Notes under the pieces: generated by a model
What the model was told of the DNA's origin: nothing
The model's input: the letters and a program-made list of their open reading frames with translations, nothing else
The model's database searches: none
Shown here: one piece after another, positions 11,485-21,380 of the stretch
Position numbering within the stretch: position 1 is the stretch's first letter
Layout of the letters: every line of letters begins with the position of its first letter
Made by a program: the position numbers and the translations under genes
NCBI RefSeq assembly: GCF_009831415.1
Contig: NZ_CP043727.1
Span: 1,922,001 to 1,986,000, forward strand
Origin: Yersinia canariae
GTDB lineage: Bacteria > Pseudomonadota > Gammaproteobacteria > Enterobacterales > Enterobacteriaceae
Length of the DNA stretch: 64,000 nucleotides
Reading direction: 5' to 3'

Positions 11485-12291
11485 ATGTTCTGGATTAATG
11501 GTGTTGAACAAAATTTGATTTCAGCTTCAGACCGCTCTGTGCAGTTTGGCGATGGCTGTTTTACTACCGCCCGAGTTTCTCTCGGCCGTGTCGTGTGGCT
11601 TGATAAACATATATTGCGTTTGCAGTCAGCGGTTGAACGGCTATTAATGCCCGCTGTCAATTGGAATGCCTTGACCAAAGAAATGATTGAGGCGGCAAGT
11701 CATACTGAAGATGGTGTGCTGAAAGTGATTATTAGCCGGGGGAGCGGCGGGCGCGGCTACAGTGGTACGGCATGTCAGCATCCCACGCGAATCATTTCCC
11801 TCAGTGATTACCCAGCTCATTACCATAGCTGGCGTGAAAGAGGGATTTCATTGGCGCTAAGCCCGATATCGTTAGCGCGCAGCCCATTGCTGGCGGGTGT
11901 TAAACACTTGAATCGGCTGGAGCAAGTATTGATTCGCGCGCATCTTGACCAGACAGCGGCGGATGAAGCACTGGTGCTTGACACTGACGGCATGCTGGTG
12001 GAATGCTGTGCGGCTAATTTATTCTGGCGCAAAGGTGATGAGATATTGACGCCAGATCTGCGCCAGTCAGGTGTCGATGGCATAATGCGCCAACGAATTA
12101 TTACCTGCCTGGCTAACCATGGTCGGCAGGTGACAATTGTGGCACAACCGGTGGATGTGTTGGCAGAGGCAGATGAAGTTATCGTTTGTAATGCGCTGAT
12201 GCCGCTATTGCCGGTAAATCGCGCCGAACAGTGGGTTTACCATTCACGCCAGTTATTTGATTTCCTAAATCAGCACTGTTGCGAAGCATGA
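11485..12291 (+). CDS. pabC: Aminodeoxychorismate lyase
   Basis: PLP enzyme (fold type IV) that converts 4-amino-4-deoxychorismate to p-aminobenzoate and pyruvate for folate synthesis. The 268-aa protein has the DRSVQFGDGCFTTAR N-terminal motif, the cofactor Lys140 in AGVKHLNRLEQV and ECCAANLFWRKG. A gap of about 185 bp after the fabF terminator holds no other gene. mltG follows after 62 bp. Confidence 0.95.
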   Translation: MFWINGVEQNLISASDRSVQFGDGCFTTARVSLGRVVWLDKHILRLQSAVERLLMPAVNWNALTKEMIEAASHTEDGVLKVIISRGSGGRGYSGTACQHPTRIISLSDYPAHYHSWRERGISLALSPISLARSPLLAGVKHLNRLEQVLIRAHLDQTAADEALVLDTDGMLVECCAANLFWRKGDEILTPDLRQSGVDGIMRQRIITCLANHGRQVTIVAQPVDVLAEADEVIVCNALMPLLPVNRAEQWVYHSRQLFDFLNQHCCEA

Positions 12292-12353
12292 ACATGATGA
12301 CGATTTTGATTTTTTGTACTTATGATTACCTTTAATTTGAAGATGGCTGCCCG

Positions 12354-13379
12354 ATGAAAATAAAAAGCACCAAAGCATTAATCCTTTTGGTTGTTGTCTG
12401 TTTGGGATTACTGCTGTTGGGTTACCAGAGAGTACAACACTTTGCGGATCAACCTCTGGCTATCCAGCAAGAAACCATCTTTAAACTCCCTGCCGGCACT
12501 GGGCGGGTTGCTCTGGAGAACTTGCTACAGCGCGATGGCCTGATTAAAAACACCCGTTGGTTTCCATGGCTGCTGCGTCTTGAACCTGAATTAGCCAAAT
12601 TCAAAGCGGGGACTTATCGTTTTACCCCCGGAATGACCGTGCGCGGCATGTTAGAACTGCTTGCCAGCGGTAAAGAAGCACAATTTACCGTGCGTTTTAT
12701 TGAAGGTAAGCGGCTGCGTGATTGGATGGATGAATTACAACAATCAAAATATATAAAACACGTATTGGAAGGAAAAAGTGATGCCGAAATCGCGGTATTG
12801 CTGGGGCTGAAGGACAGTGAACACCCTGAGGGATGGCTCTACCCGGACACCTATTCCTATACTGCCGGCACCACAGATTTGGCATTACTGAAACGTGCCC
12901 ATGTAAAGATGGAAAAAACAGTTGATGAAATCTGGCAAGGGCGCGATAAGTCCCTGCCTTATAAGACACCGGGCGACTTGGTCACTATGGCGTCAATCAT
13001 CGAAAAGGAAACGGCGGTCAACGAGGAGCGCACCAAAGTGGCCTCGGTATTTATCAACCGCTTACGCATTGGTATGCGGCTACAAACCGACCCAACAGTG
13101 ATTTATGGCATGGGGGATAATTATAACGGCAACATTACTCGTAAAGACTTAGATACCCCAACGCCTTATAATACCTATGTTATATCGGGTTTGCCGCCGA
13201 CGCCGATTGCGATGCCGGGGCTGGCATCACTCACGGCTGCCGCCCATCCGGCTAAAACGGCCTATCTTTATTTTGTGGCAGATGGCAAGGGGGGTCATAC
13301 CTTTACGACCAATTTAGCCAGCCATAACCAAGCGGTGCGGGTTTATCGTCAATCGCTAAAGGATAAAAATGAACAGTAA
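12354..13379 (+). CDS. mltG: Endolytic peptidoglycan transglycosylase MltG
   Basis: Inner-membrane enzyme that cleaves nascent glycan strands and ends their polymerisation. 341 aa: N-terminal membrane anchor (residues 8-24), LysM-like segment, and a YceG catalytic domain with the Glu in [13 protein letters not shown] (about residue 217) and [10 protein letters not shown]. The last 11 bp overlap tmk, as in E. coli. Confidence 0.95.
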   Translation: MKIKSTKALILLVVVCLGLLLLGYQRVQHFADQPLAIQQETIFKLPAGTGRVALENLLQRDGLIKNTRWFPWLLRLEPELAKFKAGTYRFTPGMTVRGMLELLASGKEAQFTVRFIEGKRLRDWMDELQQSKYIKHVLEGKSDAEIAVLLGLKDSEHPEGWLYPDTYSYTAGTTDLALLKRAHVKMEKTVDEIWQGRDKSLPYKTPGDLVTMASIIEKETAVNEERTKVASVFINRLRIGMRLQTDPTVIYGMGDNYNGNITRKDLDTPTPYNTYVISGLPPTPIAMPGLASLTAAAHPAKTAYLYFVADGKGGHTFTTNLASHNQAVRVYRQSLKDKNEQ

Positions 13380-14007
13380 ATTTATCGTTATTGAAGGGCT
13401 TGAAGGGGCAGGGAAAACCACCGCCAGAGATGTCGTGGTTGCCACGTTACACGCCCAAGGGATTAACGATATTGTCTTCACACGTGAGCCTGGGGGAACA
13501 CCGCTGGCAGAAAAGCTGCGTGACTTAATTAAGCAAGGTATTGACGGTGAAGTCCTGACAGATAAAGCTGAAGTATTGATGTTGTATGCTGCTCGCGTGC
13601 AATTGGTTGAAAACGTGATAAAACCTGCGTTGGGGCGGGGTAGCTGGGTGGTGGGAGATCGCCATGATTTGTCCTCACAAGCTTATCAAGGTGGGGGGCG
13701 TGGGATTGACGGCCAACTCATGACATCCTTACGTGACACGGTATTGGGTGAGTTCCGCCCTGACCTGACCTTGTATCTGGATTTGCCGCCGGTTATCGGG
13801 CTGGCGCGCGCCCGCGCGCGCGGCGAATTAGATCGCATAGAGCAAGAGTCACTGGCCTTTTTTGAGCGCACTCGCACCCGTTATCTCGAATTGGCTGCCG
13901 CAGATCCCAGCATCAAAACCATTGATGCTTCTCAATCACTTGAGCAGGTAAGTGAATCTATCCGTCAGGTACTCAAACAATGGTTGACCAGCCGAGAAAC
14001 AGCGTAA
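13369..14007 (+). CDS. tmk: Thymidylate kinase
   Basis: Phosphorylates dTMP to dTDP. 212 aa with P-loop [10 protein letters not shown] (residues 9-18), the [12 protein letters not shown] substrate motif, GDRHDLSS, and an Arg-rich lid ([15 protein letters not shown]). It overlaps mltG by 11 bp and shares the A of its TAA with the holB ATG, so translation is probably coupled. Confidence 0.96.
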   Translation: MNSKFIVIEGLEGAGKTTARDVVVATLHAQGINDIVFTREPGGTPLAEKLRDLIKQGIDGEVLTDKAEVLMLYAARVQLVENVIKPALGRGSWVVGDRHDLSSQAYQGGGRGIDGQLMTSLRDTVLGEFRPDLTLYLDLPPVIGLARARARGELDRIEQESLAFFERTRTRYLELAAADPSIKTIDASQSLEQVSESIRQVLKQWLTSRETA

Positions 14008-15023
14008 TGAAATGGTACCCATGGCTTACCGTGCCTTACCGCCAGTGGGTAGGGCAGCATATTGGCGGGCGTGGACATCATGCATTACTACTGCACTCGT
14101 TGCCTGGAAATGGCGAAGAAGCACTGATTTATGGCATCAGCCGCTGGTTGATGTGCCAGCAACGGCAAGGCGAGAAAAGCTGTGGCGAATGCCATAGTTG
14201 TCGCTTGATGTTGGCGGGCAATCACCCTGACTGGTATGTGCTGGCGCCGGAGAAGGGCAAAAGCAGCATTGGTGTTGAATTGGTGCGCCAACAGATTGAA
14301 AAACTTTATTCTCATGCACAGCAAGGCGGGGCAAAAGTGGTGTGGCTGCCCCATGCCGAGTTGCTGACTGATGCCGCGGCGAATGCGTTACTCAAAACTC
14401 TGGAAGAGCCGCCAGAAAAAACCTATTTTTTGCTCGATTGTCATCAGCCAGCTAGCCTGCTGGCAACATTGCGCAGCCGATGCTTTTACTGGCATCTGGC
14501 CTGCCCTGATAGCGCACTCAGCTTACAATGGCTACAGCGGCAAGTTCAGGCTGAGCCCATTGCGATGCTGGCCGCACTTAAATTAAGTGAGGGAGCGCCG
14601 TTGGCAGCTGAACGTTTGCTCCAACCTGAACGCTGGGCAATCAGAACTACCTTGTGTAGCGCGTTGAGCAGTGCCCTGCACAGTTCGGATTTACTATCGT
14701 TGTTACCGCAGCTTAACCATGATGATGCGCCAGAACGCCTACAATGGGTTTCTTCATTGCTGCTGGATGCTTTGAAGTGGCAGCAAGGTGCGGGTGAGTT
14801 TACTGTCAATCAGGATCAATTGCCTCTGATACAACAATTGGCACAAATGGCCACGACACCGGTTTTACTTCATGCAACTCACGCGCTCGGTCATTGCCGC
14901 CATCAATTATTATCCGTAGTAGGTGTTAATCGTGAATTGTTACTCACCGAGTTTTTGCTCAACTGGGAAACAGCCCTGACCACGGGTACTTATTCCACCT
15001 TATCTTCGTTAGATACTCAATAA
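14007..15023 (+). CDS. holB: DNA polymerase III delta' subunit
   Basis: Clamp-loader stator subunit. 338 aa from the ATG that overlaps the tmk stop ([15 protein letters not shown]). An in-frame start 27 bp upstream would lie inside tmk and adds residues unlike the family. Four zinc-binding cysteines (50, 59, 62, 65; KSCGECHSC) and NALLKTLEEPPEKTYF are typical. As expected for delta', there is no functional Walker A. Confidence 0.95.
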   Translation: MKWYPWLTVPYRQWVGQHIGGRGHHALLLHSLPGNGEEALIYGISRWLMCQQRQGEKSCGECHSCRLMLAGNHPDWYVLAPEKGKSSIGVELVRQQIEKLYSHAQQGGAKVVWLPHAELLTDAAANALLKTLEEPPEKTYFLLDCHQPASLLATLRSRCFYWHLACPDSALSLQWLQRQVQAEPIAMLAALKLSEGAPLAAERLLQPERWAIRTTLCSALSSALHSSDLLSLLPQLNHDDAPERLQWVSSLLLDALKWQQGAGEFTVNQDQLPLIQQLAQMATTPVLLHATHALGHCRHQLLSVVGVNRELLLTEFLLNWETALTTGTYSTLSSLDTQ

Positions 15024-15031
15024 ACTTGGAA

Positions 15032-15070
15032 CCGCAGTAACCCTGCGGCTTCAAGTATGAAAAGTATAAA
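15032..15070. repeat. Short ERIC-end-like fragment between holB and tatD
   Basis: A small hairpin (CCGCAG / CTGCGG) is followed by CTTCAAGTATGA and AAGTATA. Read on the minus strand it resembles the terminal arm of the ERIC-type repeat seen at 43907-43979 (CATACTTCAAG, then GCGGC). It is too short for a firm call. Confidence 0.3.
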
Positions 15071-15083
15071 AGAGTTTAATATT

Positions 15084-15893
15084 ATGTTGTTAATAGATTC
15101 TCACTGCCATCTTGATAGCCTTGATTACCAGACGTTGCACAGCAGTGTCGATGATGTATTAGCCAAAGCGAAAGCGCGGGATGTGGGTTTTGTTCTGGCC
15201 GTAGCCACCACGTTACCGGGTTTTTCGGCCATGACCTCCCTTATCGGAGAGAGAGAAAACGTCGCGTTTTCATGTGGTGTTCACCCCCTGAATCTGGATG
15301 GTGGCTATGATTTTGAGCAGTTGGCAAAGCTTGCGGCGGCAGATAATGTGGTGGCGATGGGGGAGACGGGGCTGGATTACTTCTATCAGCAAGACAATAT
15401 CCCGCTGCAACAAGCTTCATTCCGTGAACACATTCGTATTGGTCGCAAATTAAATAAACCGGTGATTGTACACACCCGAGATGCGCGTGAAGACACACTT
15501 GCTATTTTGCGTGAAGAACAGGCGCAAGAGTGTGGCGGGGTTTTACATTGCTTTACAGAAGATAAAGCCACCGCAGAGACGTTATTGGATCTCGGTTTTT
15601 ACATCTCATTCTCGGGTATTCTCACTTTCCGCAATGCTGAGCAACTACGTGATGTCGCGCGTTATGTGCCCCTGGACAGGTTGCTTATCGAAACCGACTC
15701 ACCTTATTTGGCACCGGTTCCGCATCGTGGCAAAGAGAACCAACCTGCTTATGTCCGTGATGTTGCAGAATATATGGCCGTACTGAAGGGCGTTAGTCTT
15801 GAGTCCTTGGCGCAAGCCACCACAGAGAACTTCTGCCGGTTATTTCATCAAGACTCCTCACGACTTACCCGTGAACCGCACCAACTTCCTTAA
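15084..15893 (+). CDS. ycfH: TatD-family metal-dependent hydrolase (YcfH)
   Basis: Putative metal-dependent deoxyribonuclease of the TatD family. 269 aa with metal ligands in DSHCHLD (His7, His9), MGETGLDYFY, VIVHTRDA, GVLHCFTED and the C-terminal IETDSPYLAP. The frame is open for nine codons upstream (15057), but MLLIDSHCHLD matches the family. Last gene of the tmk-holB unit. The gene name ycfH is positional. Confidence 0.93.
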   Translation: MLLIDSHCHLDSLDYQTLHSSVDDVLAKAKARDVGFVLAVATTLPGFSAMTSLIGERENVAFSCGVHPLNLDGGYDFEQLAKLAAADNVVAMGETGLDYFYQQDNIPLQQASFREHIRIGRKLNKPVIVHTRDAREDTLAILREEQAQECGGVLHCFTEDKATAETLLDLGFYISFSGILTFRNAEQLRDVARYVPLDRLLIETDSPYLAPVPHRGKENQPAYVRDVAEYMAVLKGVSLESLAQATTENFCRLFHQDSSRLTREPHQLP

Positions 15894-16035
15894 TAATACT
15901 TTTTTTTAAGCTCGTAATTAATCGCCGAAACGAGTAATGTTCTCACCCGATTTATTGGGTGAGGGCAGCTCTTATTGACGTTTTTTTACAAAAAATGCGC
16001 AGTTTGAATCAAAATAGGCGCTTTCTTGAAAGAAA

Positions 16036-16051
16036 CGTGACTGCCATCAAA
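16036..16051 (+). promoter_or_regulatory. CRP-like site upstream of ptsG
   Basis: CGTGACTGCCATCAAA matches the CRP consensus TGTGA-N6-TCACA at eight of ten positions. ptsG is CRP-activated in E. coli. It lies about 165 bp before the start codon, near the Mlc-like site. Not tested. Confidence 0.5.
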
Positions 16052-16066
16052 CATTAAGCAGGCTAT

Positions 16067-16092
16067 TTATTTTACTCTTCGTAAAAATTAAA
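16067..16092 (+). promoter_or_regulatory. Mlc/NagC-type operator upstream of ptsG
   Basis: TTATTTTAC-N3-TTCG-TAAAAATTAA is an A/T-rich inverted repeat with a central CG, the pattern bound by the ROK repressors Mlc and NagC. Mlc represses ptsG in E. coli, so this is a plausible operator. Confidence 0.55.
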
Positions 16093-16175
16093 GGGGTGCT
16101 TTAGACACCCTGATTCGCAAAGGCTTACTCCCCCCTTTGTAACGCCAATAAACGCGAGAAAAAGCAGAAAAAAGC

Positions 16176-16204
16176 ACTATTACTCAGGAGCTCACTCAAC
16201 TATG
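16176..16204 (+). promoter_or_regulatory. ptsG ribosome-binding region with conserved SgrS pairing site
   Basis: The segment TTACTCAGGAGCTCACTC just before the ptsG ATG contains the ACTCAGGAGC core that base-pairs with the small RNA SgrS in E. coli, where ptsG translation is blocked under glucose-phosphate stress. Its conservation here suggests the same control. Confidence 0.65.
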
Positions 16205-17635
16205 TTTAAGAACGCATTTGCAAACCTGCAAAAGGTAGGTAAATCGCTAATGCTACCGGTATCCGTTTTACCCATCGCAGGTATTCTGCTGGGTGTCGGT
16301 TCCGCGAATTTTAGCTGGCTACCAACGGTAGTCTCTCACGTAATGGCAGAAGCGGGCGGTTCCGTTTTTGCTAACATGGCATTGATCTTTGCTATTGGCG
16401 TTGCACTCGGCTTTACCAATAACGACGGTGTGTCCGCGTTGGCGGCAGTTGTTGCTTACGGCATCATGGTAAAAACCATGGCGGTGGTAGCACCACTGGT
16501 CTTGCATCTGCCGGCAGAAGAAATTGCTGCCAAGCATTTAGCAGATACCGGGGTACTGGGCGGGATTATTGCGGGCGCAATAGCGGCCTACATGTTTAAC
16601 CGCTTCTACCGTATTCAGTTGCCTGAATATCTGGGCTTCTTTGCGGGCAAACGCTTCGTTCCGATTATCTCTGGTTTCACCGCGATCTTCGTGGGTGTGA
16701 TTCTGTCCTTCGTGTGGCCACCTATCGGCACGGCGATCCAGACATTCTCTCAGTGGGCGGCTTACCAGAACTCAGTTGTTGCCTTTGGTATCTACGGCGT
16801 TGTTGAACGTGCGCTGGTTCCATTCGGTCTGCACCATATCTGGAACGTACCATTCCAAATGCAAATTGGTGAATACACCAACGCAGCGGGTCAGGTATTC
16901 CACGGTGATATCCCTCGTTATATGGCGGGTGACCCAACTGCGGGCAAACTGTCTGGTGGATTCCTGTTTAAAATGTACGGCTTACCAGCGGCTGCAATTG
17001 CCATCTGGCATTCCGCTAAACCGGAAAACCGGGCGAAAGTGGGCGGGATCATGATCTCCGCAGCATTGACCTCATTCCTGACGGGTATTACCGAGCCAAT
17101 CGAATTCTCCTTCATGTTCGTGGCGCCAATCTTGTATGTTATCCATGCAATTCTGGCAGGCCTGGCCTTCCCAATCTGTATCCTGCTTGGGATGCGTGAC
17201 GGTACCAGCTTCTCCCACGGCCTGATTGACTTCGTGGTATTGAGTGGTAATAGCAGCCGTATCTGGTTGTTCCCTCTGGTGGGTATTTGCTACGGTCTGG
17301 TGTACTACACCATCTTCCGTGTGCTGATTGCCAAACTGGATCTGAAAACACCAGGTCGTGAAGACAACTCTACTGAACAAACTGTACAGGGCGGCACAGA
17401 AATGTCTGCGGCACTGGTCGCAGCGTTTGGTGGTAAAGAAAATATCACTAACTTGGATGCTTGTATCACCCGTCTGCGTGTCAGCGTAGCGGATATCTCC
17501 AAGGTTGACCAAGCCGGTCTGAAGAAACTGGGTGCTGCTGGCGTAGTGGTCGCAGGCTCAGGTGTTCAGGCTATCTTCGGGACAAAATCTGATAACCTGA
17601 AAACTGATATGGACGAGTATATCCGTAACCATTAA
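16202..17635 (+). CDS. ptsG: Glucose-specific PTS enzyme IIBC
   Basis: Imports and phosphorylates glucose at the inner membrane. 477 aa: N-terminal EIIC domain with about ten hydrophobic segments and the [15 protein letters not shown] motif, a short linker, then EIIB with the phosphorylated Cys in [13 protein letters not shown]. Length matches E. coli PtsG. Flanked by catabolite-type operators upstream and a terminator downstream; faces the sgrR-like gene tail to tail. Confidence 0.97.
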   Translation: MFKNAFANLQKVGKSLMLPVSVLPIAGILLGVGSANFSWLPTVVSHVMAEAGGSVFANMALIFAIGVALGFTNNDGVSALAAVVAYGIMVKTMAVVAPLVLHLPAEEIAAKHLADTGVLGGIIAGAIAAYMFNRFYRIQLPEYLGFFAGKRFVPIISGFTAIFVGVILSFVWPPIGTAIQTFSQWAAYQNSVVAFGIYGVVERALVPFGLHHIWNVPFQMQIGEYTNAAGQVFHGDIPRYMAGDPTAGKLSGGFLFKMYGLPAAAIAIWHSAKPENRAKVGGIMISAALTSFLTGITEPIEFSFMFVAPILYVIHAILAGLAFPICILLGMRDGTSFSHGLIDFVVLSGNSSRIWLFPLVGICYGLVYYTIFRVLIAKLDLKTPGREDNSTEQTVQGGTEMSAALVAAFGGKENITNLDACITRLRVSVADISKVDQAGLKKLGAAGVVVAGSGVQAIFGTKSDNLKTDMDEYIRNH

Positions 17636-17653
17636 TTCAGGTCAGGGGAGTGC

Positions 17654-17682
17654 AAAAGGGAGGCGAAAGCCTCCCTTTTTTT
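17654..17682 (+). terminator. Rho-independent terminator after ptsG
   Basis: AAAAGGGAGGC, loop GAAA, GCCTCCC and a run of T: a perfect stem 19 bp after the ptsG stop. Confidence 0.95.
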
Positions 17683-17743
17683 GTGTTTTTTACATTGATT
17701 TTATTAGATTATTTATTTTGAATGAGTTCTGATTTATTCACCA

Positions 17744-19546
17744 TTATTCTGGTTCTAGCCAGGTTGTTTGAAAATCAAACCAACCCAGATTATTTAGGTG
17801 CGCACCTTGGGCATGCTCAGGGGCTTTTAGGCGCATCCAGTGGTGGAATAAAGGTTGTAACCAACCCCCGGCTATCACTTCTCTGATTAATTGTTCGCTG
17901 CCGAGGGTTTGGTTGCGCCAATCATTCAGATAAGTTTGTAAACTCGCTTCGTCACCACCAGTAATAGATTGGCGCAGCAGGGGGGAGCCGAGCACCCATG
18001 CGCCAACATTCCACTCTTCAGGTACCGCAAAATTGACTGTTCCCAGCCACAAATCAGCATTGGCCTCACCGCTGGCCCAGGTGGCGTAGTCCAGTTCTGT
18101 CACTTCCAACTTGATCCCCTGTTCCTCCAGAATGTGAGCCATTTCAGTCACTAACATCAGGTATTCAGGGTGCTGGGCATGATAGGCCAGAGTTAATATT
18201 GGCATCTCCGTAGATTCTGACGTGGTATTGGGGGGAAAAGGAGAGAATTTCTCCCCTGAATCAATCCCATGAAACCATGTGGGTAATACACTGCTGGCGG
18301 GAACCCAAAAAGGGCGTATCGGTTCAATTAGGCGTTGGATAAGGTGATAAGGATTGAGTGTCTGGCGGAGCCAGCGGCGCTGTTTAATGCTGTGCCAATG
18401 GGGGGAGCGGCTATCGCAGAGTAAAAAGTATCCGCCGCGCTCCAGAAACATCTCTTGTGTTGAGTCTGACGGTTTACCTGTGAGACTGGCCGCAGAGCCA
18501 GATACATAGTCAATATCACTAATGCTGGAGCTTAGCCAGGTCGCACTTTGGATATTTGCCATAGTTAATTGCTCAGATAACACCACCGGGCCATTTGCAT
18601 GTAGGCGCTCTTGTTGGCGCGCTAAATCAGGGAATATAAGAACTTCGACTTCATCCAGCAGACCACGAAAGCCAAAATAGTGGTCAAAGGATTTCATCTG
18701 CAAATGCCAATTATCATTTTCAGCAACCCGGTAAGGGCCAGTGCCCACGGGGTGAGAGGCGAAATCTGGCTGTGCTGCGTGATCTTCTGGCAAAATCAGT
18801 GCGCTGTGATGTGCCAGTAGCTGGGGAAGACGAGGATCCGGCTGATTAAGTTCGATGACCAGACTTAATGGCCCGTGTTGGCTGACTTTTTGAATATGTG
18901 AGAACAGGGGTAAGGCCGCGCAGCGAGTTAACGAACTGACTACATCACGGCTGGAAAGCTCTCGACCATCATGAAATTGCACTGCCGGGCGTAAATAAAA
19001 ACGCCAGTGTAATGGGTCTAGCATTCGCCATTTATGGGCTAAATCAGTTGCGGCCTCACCGCTTTCCTCGTTTATCCGTGTCAGACCATTAAAAATTTGC
19101 CTGACTAAGTGCAGTTCCGAGCGGCGTAATGGGGTGCCGGGATAAAGGTTTGGCATGGTGCGGTAGTAAGGAATGCGCAGGGCCTGATAGTCATCACGTA
19201 CCCGATACCCTAACTTAGCGCGCAGCAAAGGGGTTATAAGCTGTTTGTCTTCGCCGAGTAATGCAATCGCCTCATTAAAATCACCGGAATCCAATAACTG
19301 TTCCGCTTTTTCAATTAAAAGCTGATGAGTGTTCCGCAATAGTTGTAAATGTGATCGGCGGCCACGACCAGCCTCTGCCTGCCACATTAGCCAGCCGGCG
19401 TGTTGCATCTGAACCAGTAATGTCCGCATATGGCGCTTGGTACAGCTGAGTTTGTCAGCTAATTCTTGCAGTGTAATATCAACTGGCTGAATCCCAACCC
19501 TGTTGAGTAATCGCAAATATTGCTGTTCAAGGCGTCGACTGGTCAT
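17744..19546 (-). CDS. sgrR: SgrR-family transcriptional regulator
   Basis: Large (600 aa) regulator: an N-terminal winged-helix region (residues about 20-75: LQELADKLSCTKRHMRTLLVQMQHAGWL) fused to an extracellular solute-binding protein family 5 domain (about 130-520). E. coli SgrR has this layout, activates sgrS and alters ptsG regulation. LTRINEESGE, LHWRFYLRPAVQFHDGREL and FASHPVGTGPY closely resemble SgrR. The paralogue YbaE is the alternative, but the C-terminal LGWFDFQTTW fits SgrR better. It converges on ptsG. No SgrS-like RNA could be recognised in its 149-bp upstream gap. Symbol is probable. Confidence 0.75.
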   Translation of the reverse strand: MTSRRLEQQYLRLLNRVGIQPVDITLQELADKLSCTKRHMRTLLVQMQHAGWLMWQAEAGRGRRSHLQLLRNTHQLLIEKAEQLLDSGDFNEAIALLGEDKQLITPLLRAKLGYRVRDDYQALRIPYYRTMPNLYPGTPLRRSELHLVRQIFNGLTRINEESGEAATDLAHKWRMLDPLHWRFYLRPAVQFHDGRELSSRDVVSSLTRCAALPLFSHIQKVSQHGPLSLVIELNQPDPRLPQLLAHHSALILPEDHAAQPDFASHPVGTGPYRVAENDNWHLQMKSFDHYFGFRGLLDEVEVLIFPDLARQQERLHANGPVVLSEQLTMANIQSATWLSSSISDIDYVSGSAASLTGKPSDSTQEMFLERGGYFLLCDSRSPHWHSIKQRRWLRQTLNPYHLIQRLIEPIRPFWVPASSVLPTWFHGIDSGEKFSPFPPNTTSESTEMPILTLAYHAQHPEYLMLVTEMAHILEEQGIKLEVTELDYATWASGEANADLWLGTVNFAVPEEWNVGAWVLGSPLLRQSITGGDEASLQTYLNDWRNQTLGSEQLIREVIAGGWLQPLFHHWMRLKAPEHAQGAHLNNLGWFDFQTTWLEPE

Positions 19547-19695
19547 AAAAGAGGAACCTAGTTAATGAAAATTCAGCAGTTTTTTATATCATCTTTTTAG
19601 CCGATAATTTTCAGCACAGCAAGCGTTTGTGTCCTCAGCATTTTTTTGCAAAAGAGGGCCGTAGACTGCGCGCAATGATTATTTGAGGTGAGAAG

Positions 19696-20514
19696 ATGAC
19701 CCGCTACTTGAACAAAGACACCAAAGTTTGTATTTCACTGGCAGCCAGACCCAGCAACTTTGGTACCCGTTTTCATAATTTTTTGTATGACGCCCTCGAC
19801 CTTGATTACCTGTATAAGGCTTTTACCACTACTGACCTGGCGGCGGCGATTGGTGGTGTGCGGGCGCTGGGGTTCCGTGGTTGTGCGATTTCAATGCCTT
19901 TTAAAGAGGCCGTTATTCCGATGGTTAATGAGCTGGATGCATCTGCCGCAGCAATTAATTCAGTTAATACCTTGGTGAATACTGATGGTTATTTGAAGGC
20001 GTATAACACCGACTATATCGCCATTACGAAATTGCTACAGCGCTATCAGGTTCCCGCAGAGAAAGTATTTGCACTGCGTGGCAGTGGTGGAATGGCGAAG
20101 GCCGTGGCTTTTGCACTAAAAAATGCCGGTTTTAAGCAAGGTTTTATTATCGCAACTAATGAAAAGACCGGGCAGCAATTAGCGCAGCAATCTGGCTATG
20201 TCTATCAGCCAGATATGCAGGGGATCCACGCCGACATGTTAATCAATGCTACTCCTGTGGGGATGTCAGGTGGCCAAGATGCTGACAAAATGGCGTTTAC
20301 CGAAGCTGAGGTTGACCGTGCCGAGGTCGTTTTTGATGTGGTGGCACTGCCCGCTATGACCCCGCTGATAAGCTATGGAAAAGCGCAGGGAAAAACAGTT
20401 ATTACCGGTGCTGAAGTCTTTGCTATTCAGGCGGTTGAGCAATTTGTGCTATATACAGGTATTCGCCCTGATCAGGTTTTGTTTGAAAAAGCAGCAGCTT
20501 ATGCCCGTGGTTAA
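19696..20514 (+). CDS. Shikimate dehydrogenase-like protein (SDH-L type)
   Basis: 272-aa member of the shikimate/quinate dehydrogenase superfamily. The N-terminal domain keeps the catalytic Lys (SMPFKEAV) and Asp (AYNTDY), and NATPVGM is present. The dinucleotide region reads LRGSGGMAKAVAFAL, unlike the GAGG of housekeeping AroE. This fits the HI0607/SDH-like subclass, which has weak shikimate activity and an unknown true substrate. Preceded by GAGGTGAG. Divergent from the sgrR-like gene. Confidence 0.8.
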   Translation: MTRYLNKDTKVCISLAARPSNFGTRFHNFLYDALDLDYLYKAFTTTDLAAAIGGVRALGFRGCAISMPFKEAVIPMVNELDASAAAINSVNTLVNTDGYLKAYNTDYIAITKLLQRYQVPAEKVFALRGSGGMAKAVAFALKNAGFKQGFIIATNEKTGQQLAQQSGYVYQPDMQGIHADMLINATPVGMSGGQDADKMAFTEAEVDRAEVVFDVVALPAMTPLISYGKAQGKTVITGAEVFAIQAVEQFVLYTGIRPDQVLFEKAAAYARG

Positions 20515-20592
20515 TGATTGAGGTTGAAATCAATAGAAATTGTCGCTCATACTACGCATTCATCATTTTTATCCTTTTCAAGGAAATGCGTA

Positions 20593-20946
20593 ATGGCCGA
20601 AGAAACGATTTTCAGCAAAATTATCCGCCGTGAAATCCCTGCCGACGTGGTCTACCAGGATGAACTGGTGACCGCGTTTCGTGATATTGCCCCGCAGGCA
20701 CCCACTCATATTTTAATCATTCCAAATATTCTTATCCCAACTGTGAATGATGTCACAGCAGAACACGAAGCAACATTGGGTCGAATGATCACCGTGGCTG
20801 CTAAACTTGCAGAGCAGGAAGGTATTGCTGAAGATGGCTATCGTCTGATTATCAACTGCAATCGTCATGCAGGGCAGGTGGTTTACCATATCCATATGCA
20901 TTTGGTCGGTGGCCGTGATCTGGGTTCCTTGTTATCTCATAAATAA
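20593..20946 (+). CDS. hinT: HIT-family purine nucleoside phosphoramidase
   Basis: 117-aa histidine-triad hydrolase of AMP-NH2-type substrates. The HIT motif is HIHMHL near the C terminus; the N terminus [23 protein letters not shown] is diagnostic. A start 25 codons upstream (20518) is open, but the ATG at 20593 has AAGGAA before it and matches the family. Confidence 0.96.
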   Translation: MAEETIFSKIIRREIPADVVYQDELVTAFRDIAPQAPTHILIIPNILIPTVNDVTAEHEATLGRMITVAAKLAEQEGIAEDGYRLIINCNRHAGQVVYHIHMHLVGGRDLGSLLSHK

Positions 20947-20969
20947 CGACATTTAACTGAGGTAAGCCT

Positions 20970-21359
20970 ATGCGCCGCACGAAGGCGTTTTTATTACCGG
21001 TGATTGCGTTCGCAAGTATGGCGACATTGCTGGGGTGCAGCAGCCCGAAAGGGATTGCGGTAAATAAGCAGCAAACCGTGGTAATGGATTCGTCAGTGCT
21101 GACGGCAGGTATTTTGGCCTCTCAACCTGCAATTTCGACATCTGCTGGCAATAATGTGGCGCGCTCAATTATTACCAATAGTCAGAATAAGCCGATAAAA
21201 ATAAACTACCGCTTTTATTGGTATGATGTGCAGGGCCTGGAGGTACCGCCACTGGAAGCGCCCCGGTTTATCGTCATTGCGCCAGACGAAGATGTTGAAA
21301 TTCAATCAGTTAATAATAATTTTAATGCGCAAAGTGCGCGCCTTCACTTATTTTTATAA
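20970..21359 (+). CDS. ycfL: YcfL-family lipoprotein
   Basis: 129-aa predicted lipoprotein: signal peptide with lipobox LLGC (Cys23), then a small domain of unknown function (DUF1425 type). It lies directly upstream of lpoB, as in E. coli, 23 bp after hinT with a GAGG Shine-Dalgarno. Confidence 0.9.
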   Translation: MRRTKAFLLPVIAFASMATLLGCSSPKGIAVNKQQTVVMDSSVLTAGILASQPAISTSAGNNVARSIITNSQNKPIKINYRFYWYDVQGLEVPPLEAPRFIVIAPDEDVEIQSVNNNFNAQSARLHLFL

Positions 21360-21380
21360 TCGCGCTATTGGAGTGGGACA

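Noticed and set aside
15936..15963. Terminator after the TatD-family gene (CTCACCC ... GGGTGAG stem)
   Set aside because: The stem is good but no T-run follows; too weak to call as an intrinsic terminator.
19547..19695. Possible SgrS small RNA divergent from the sgrR-like gene
   Set aside because: Only 149 bp, no terminator hairpin and no sequence complementary to the ptsG ACTCAGGAGC core.
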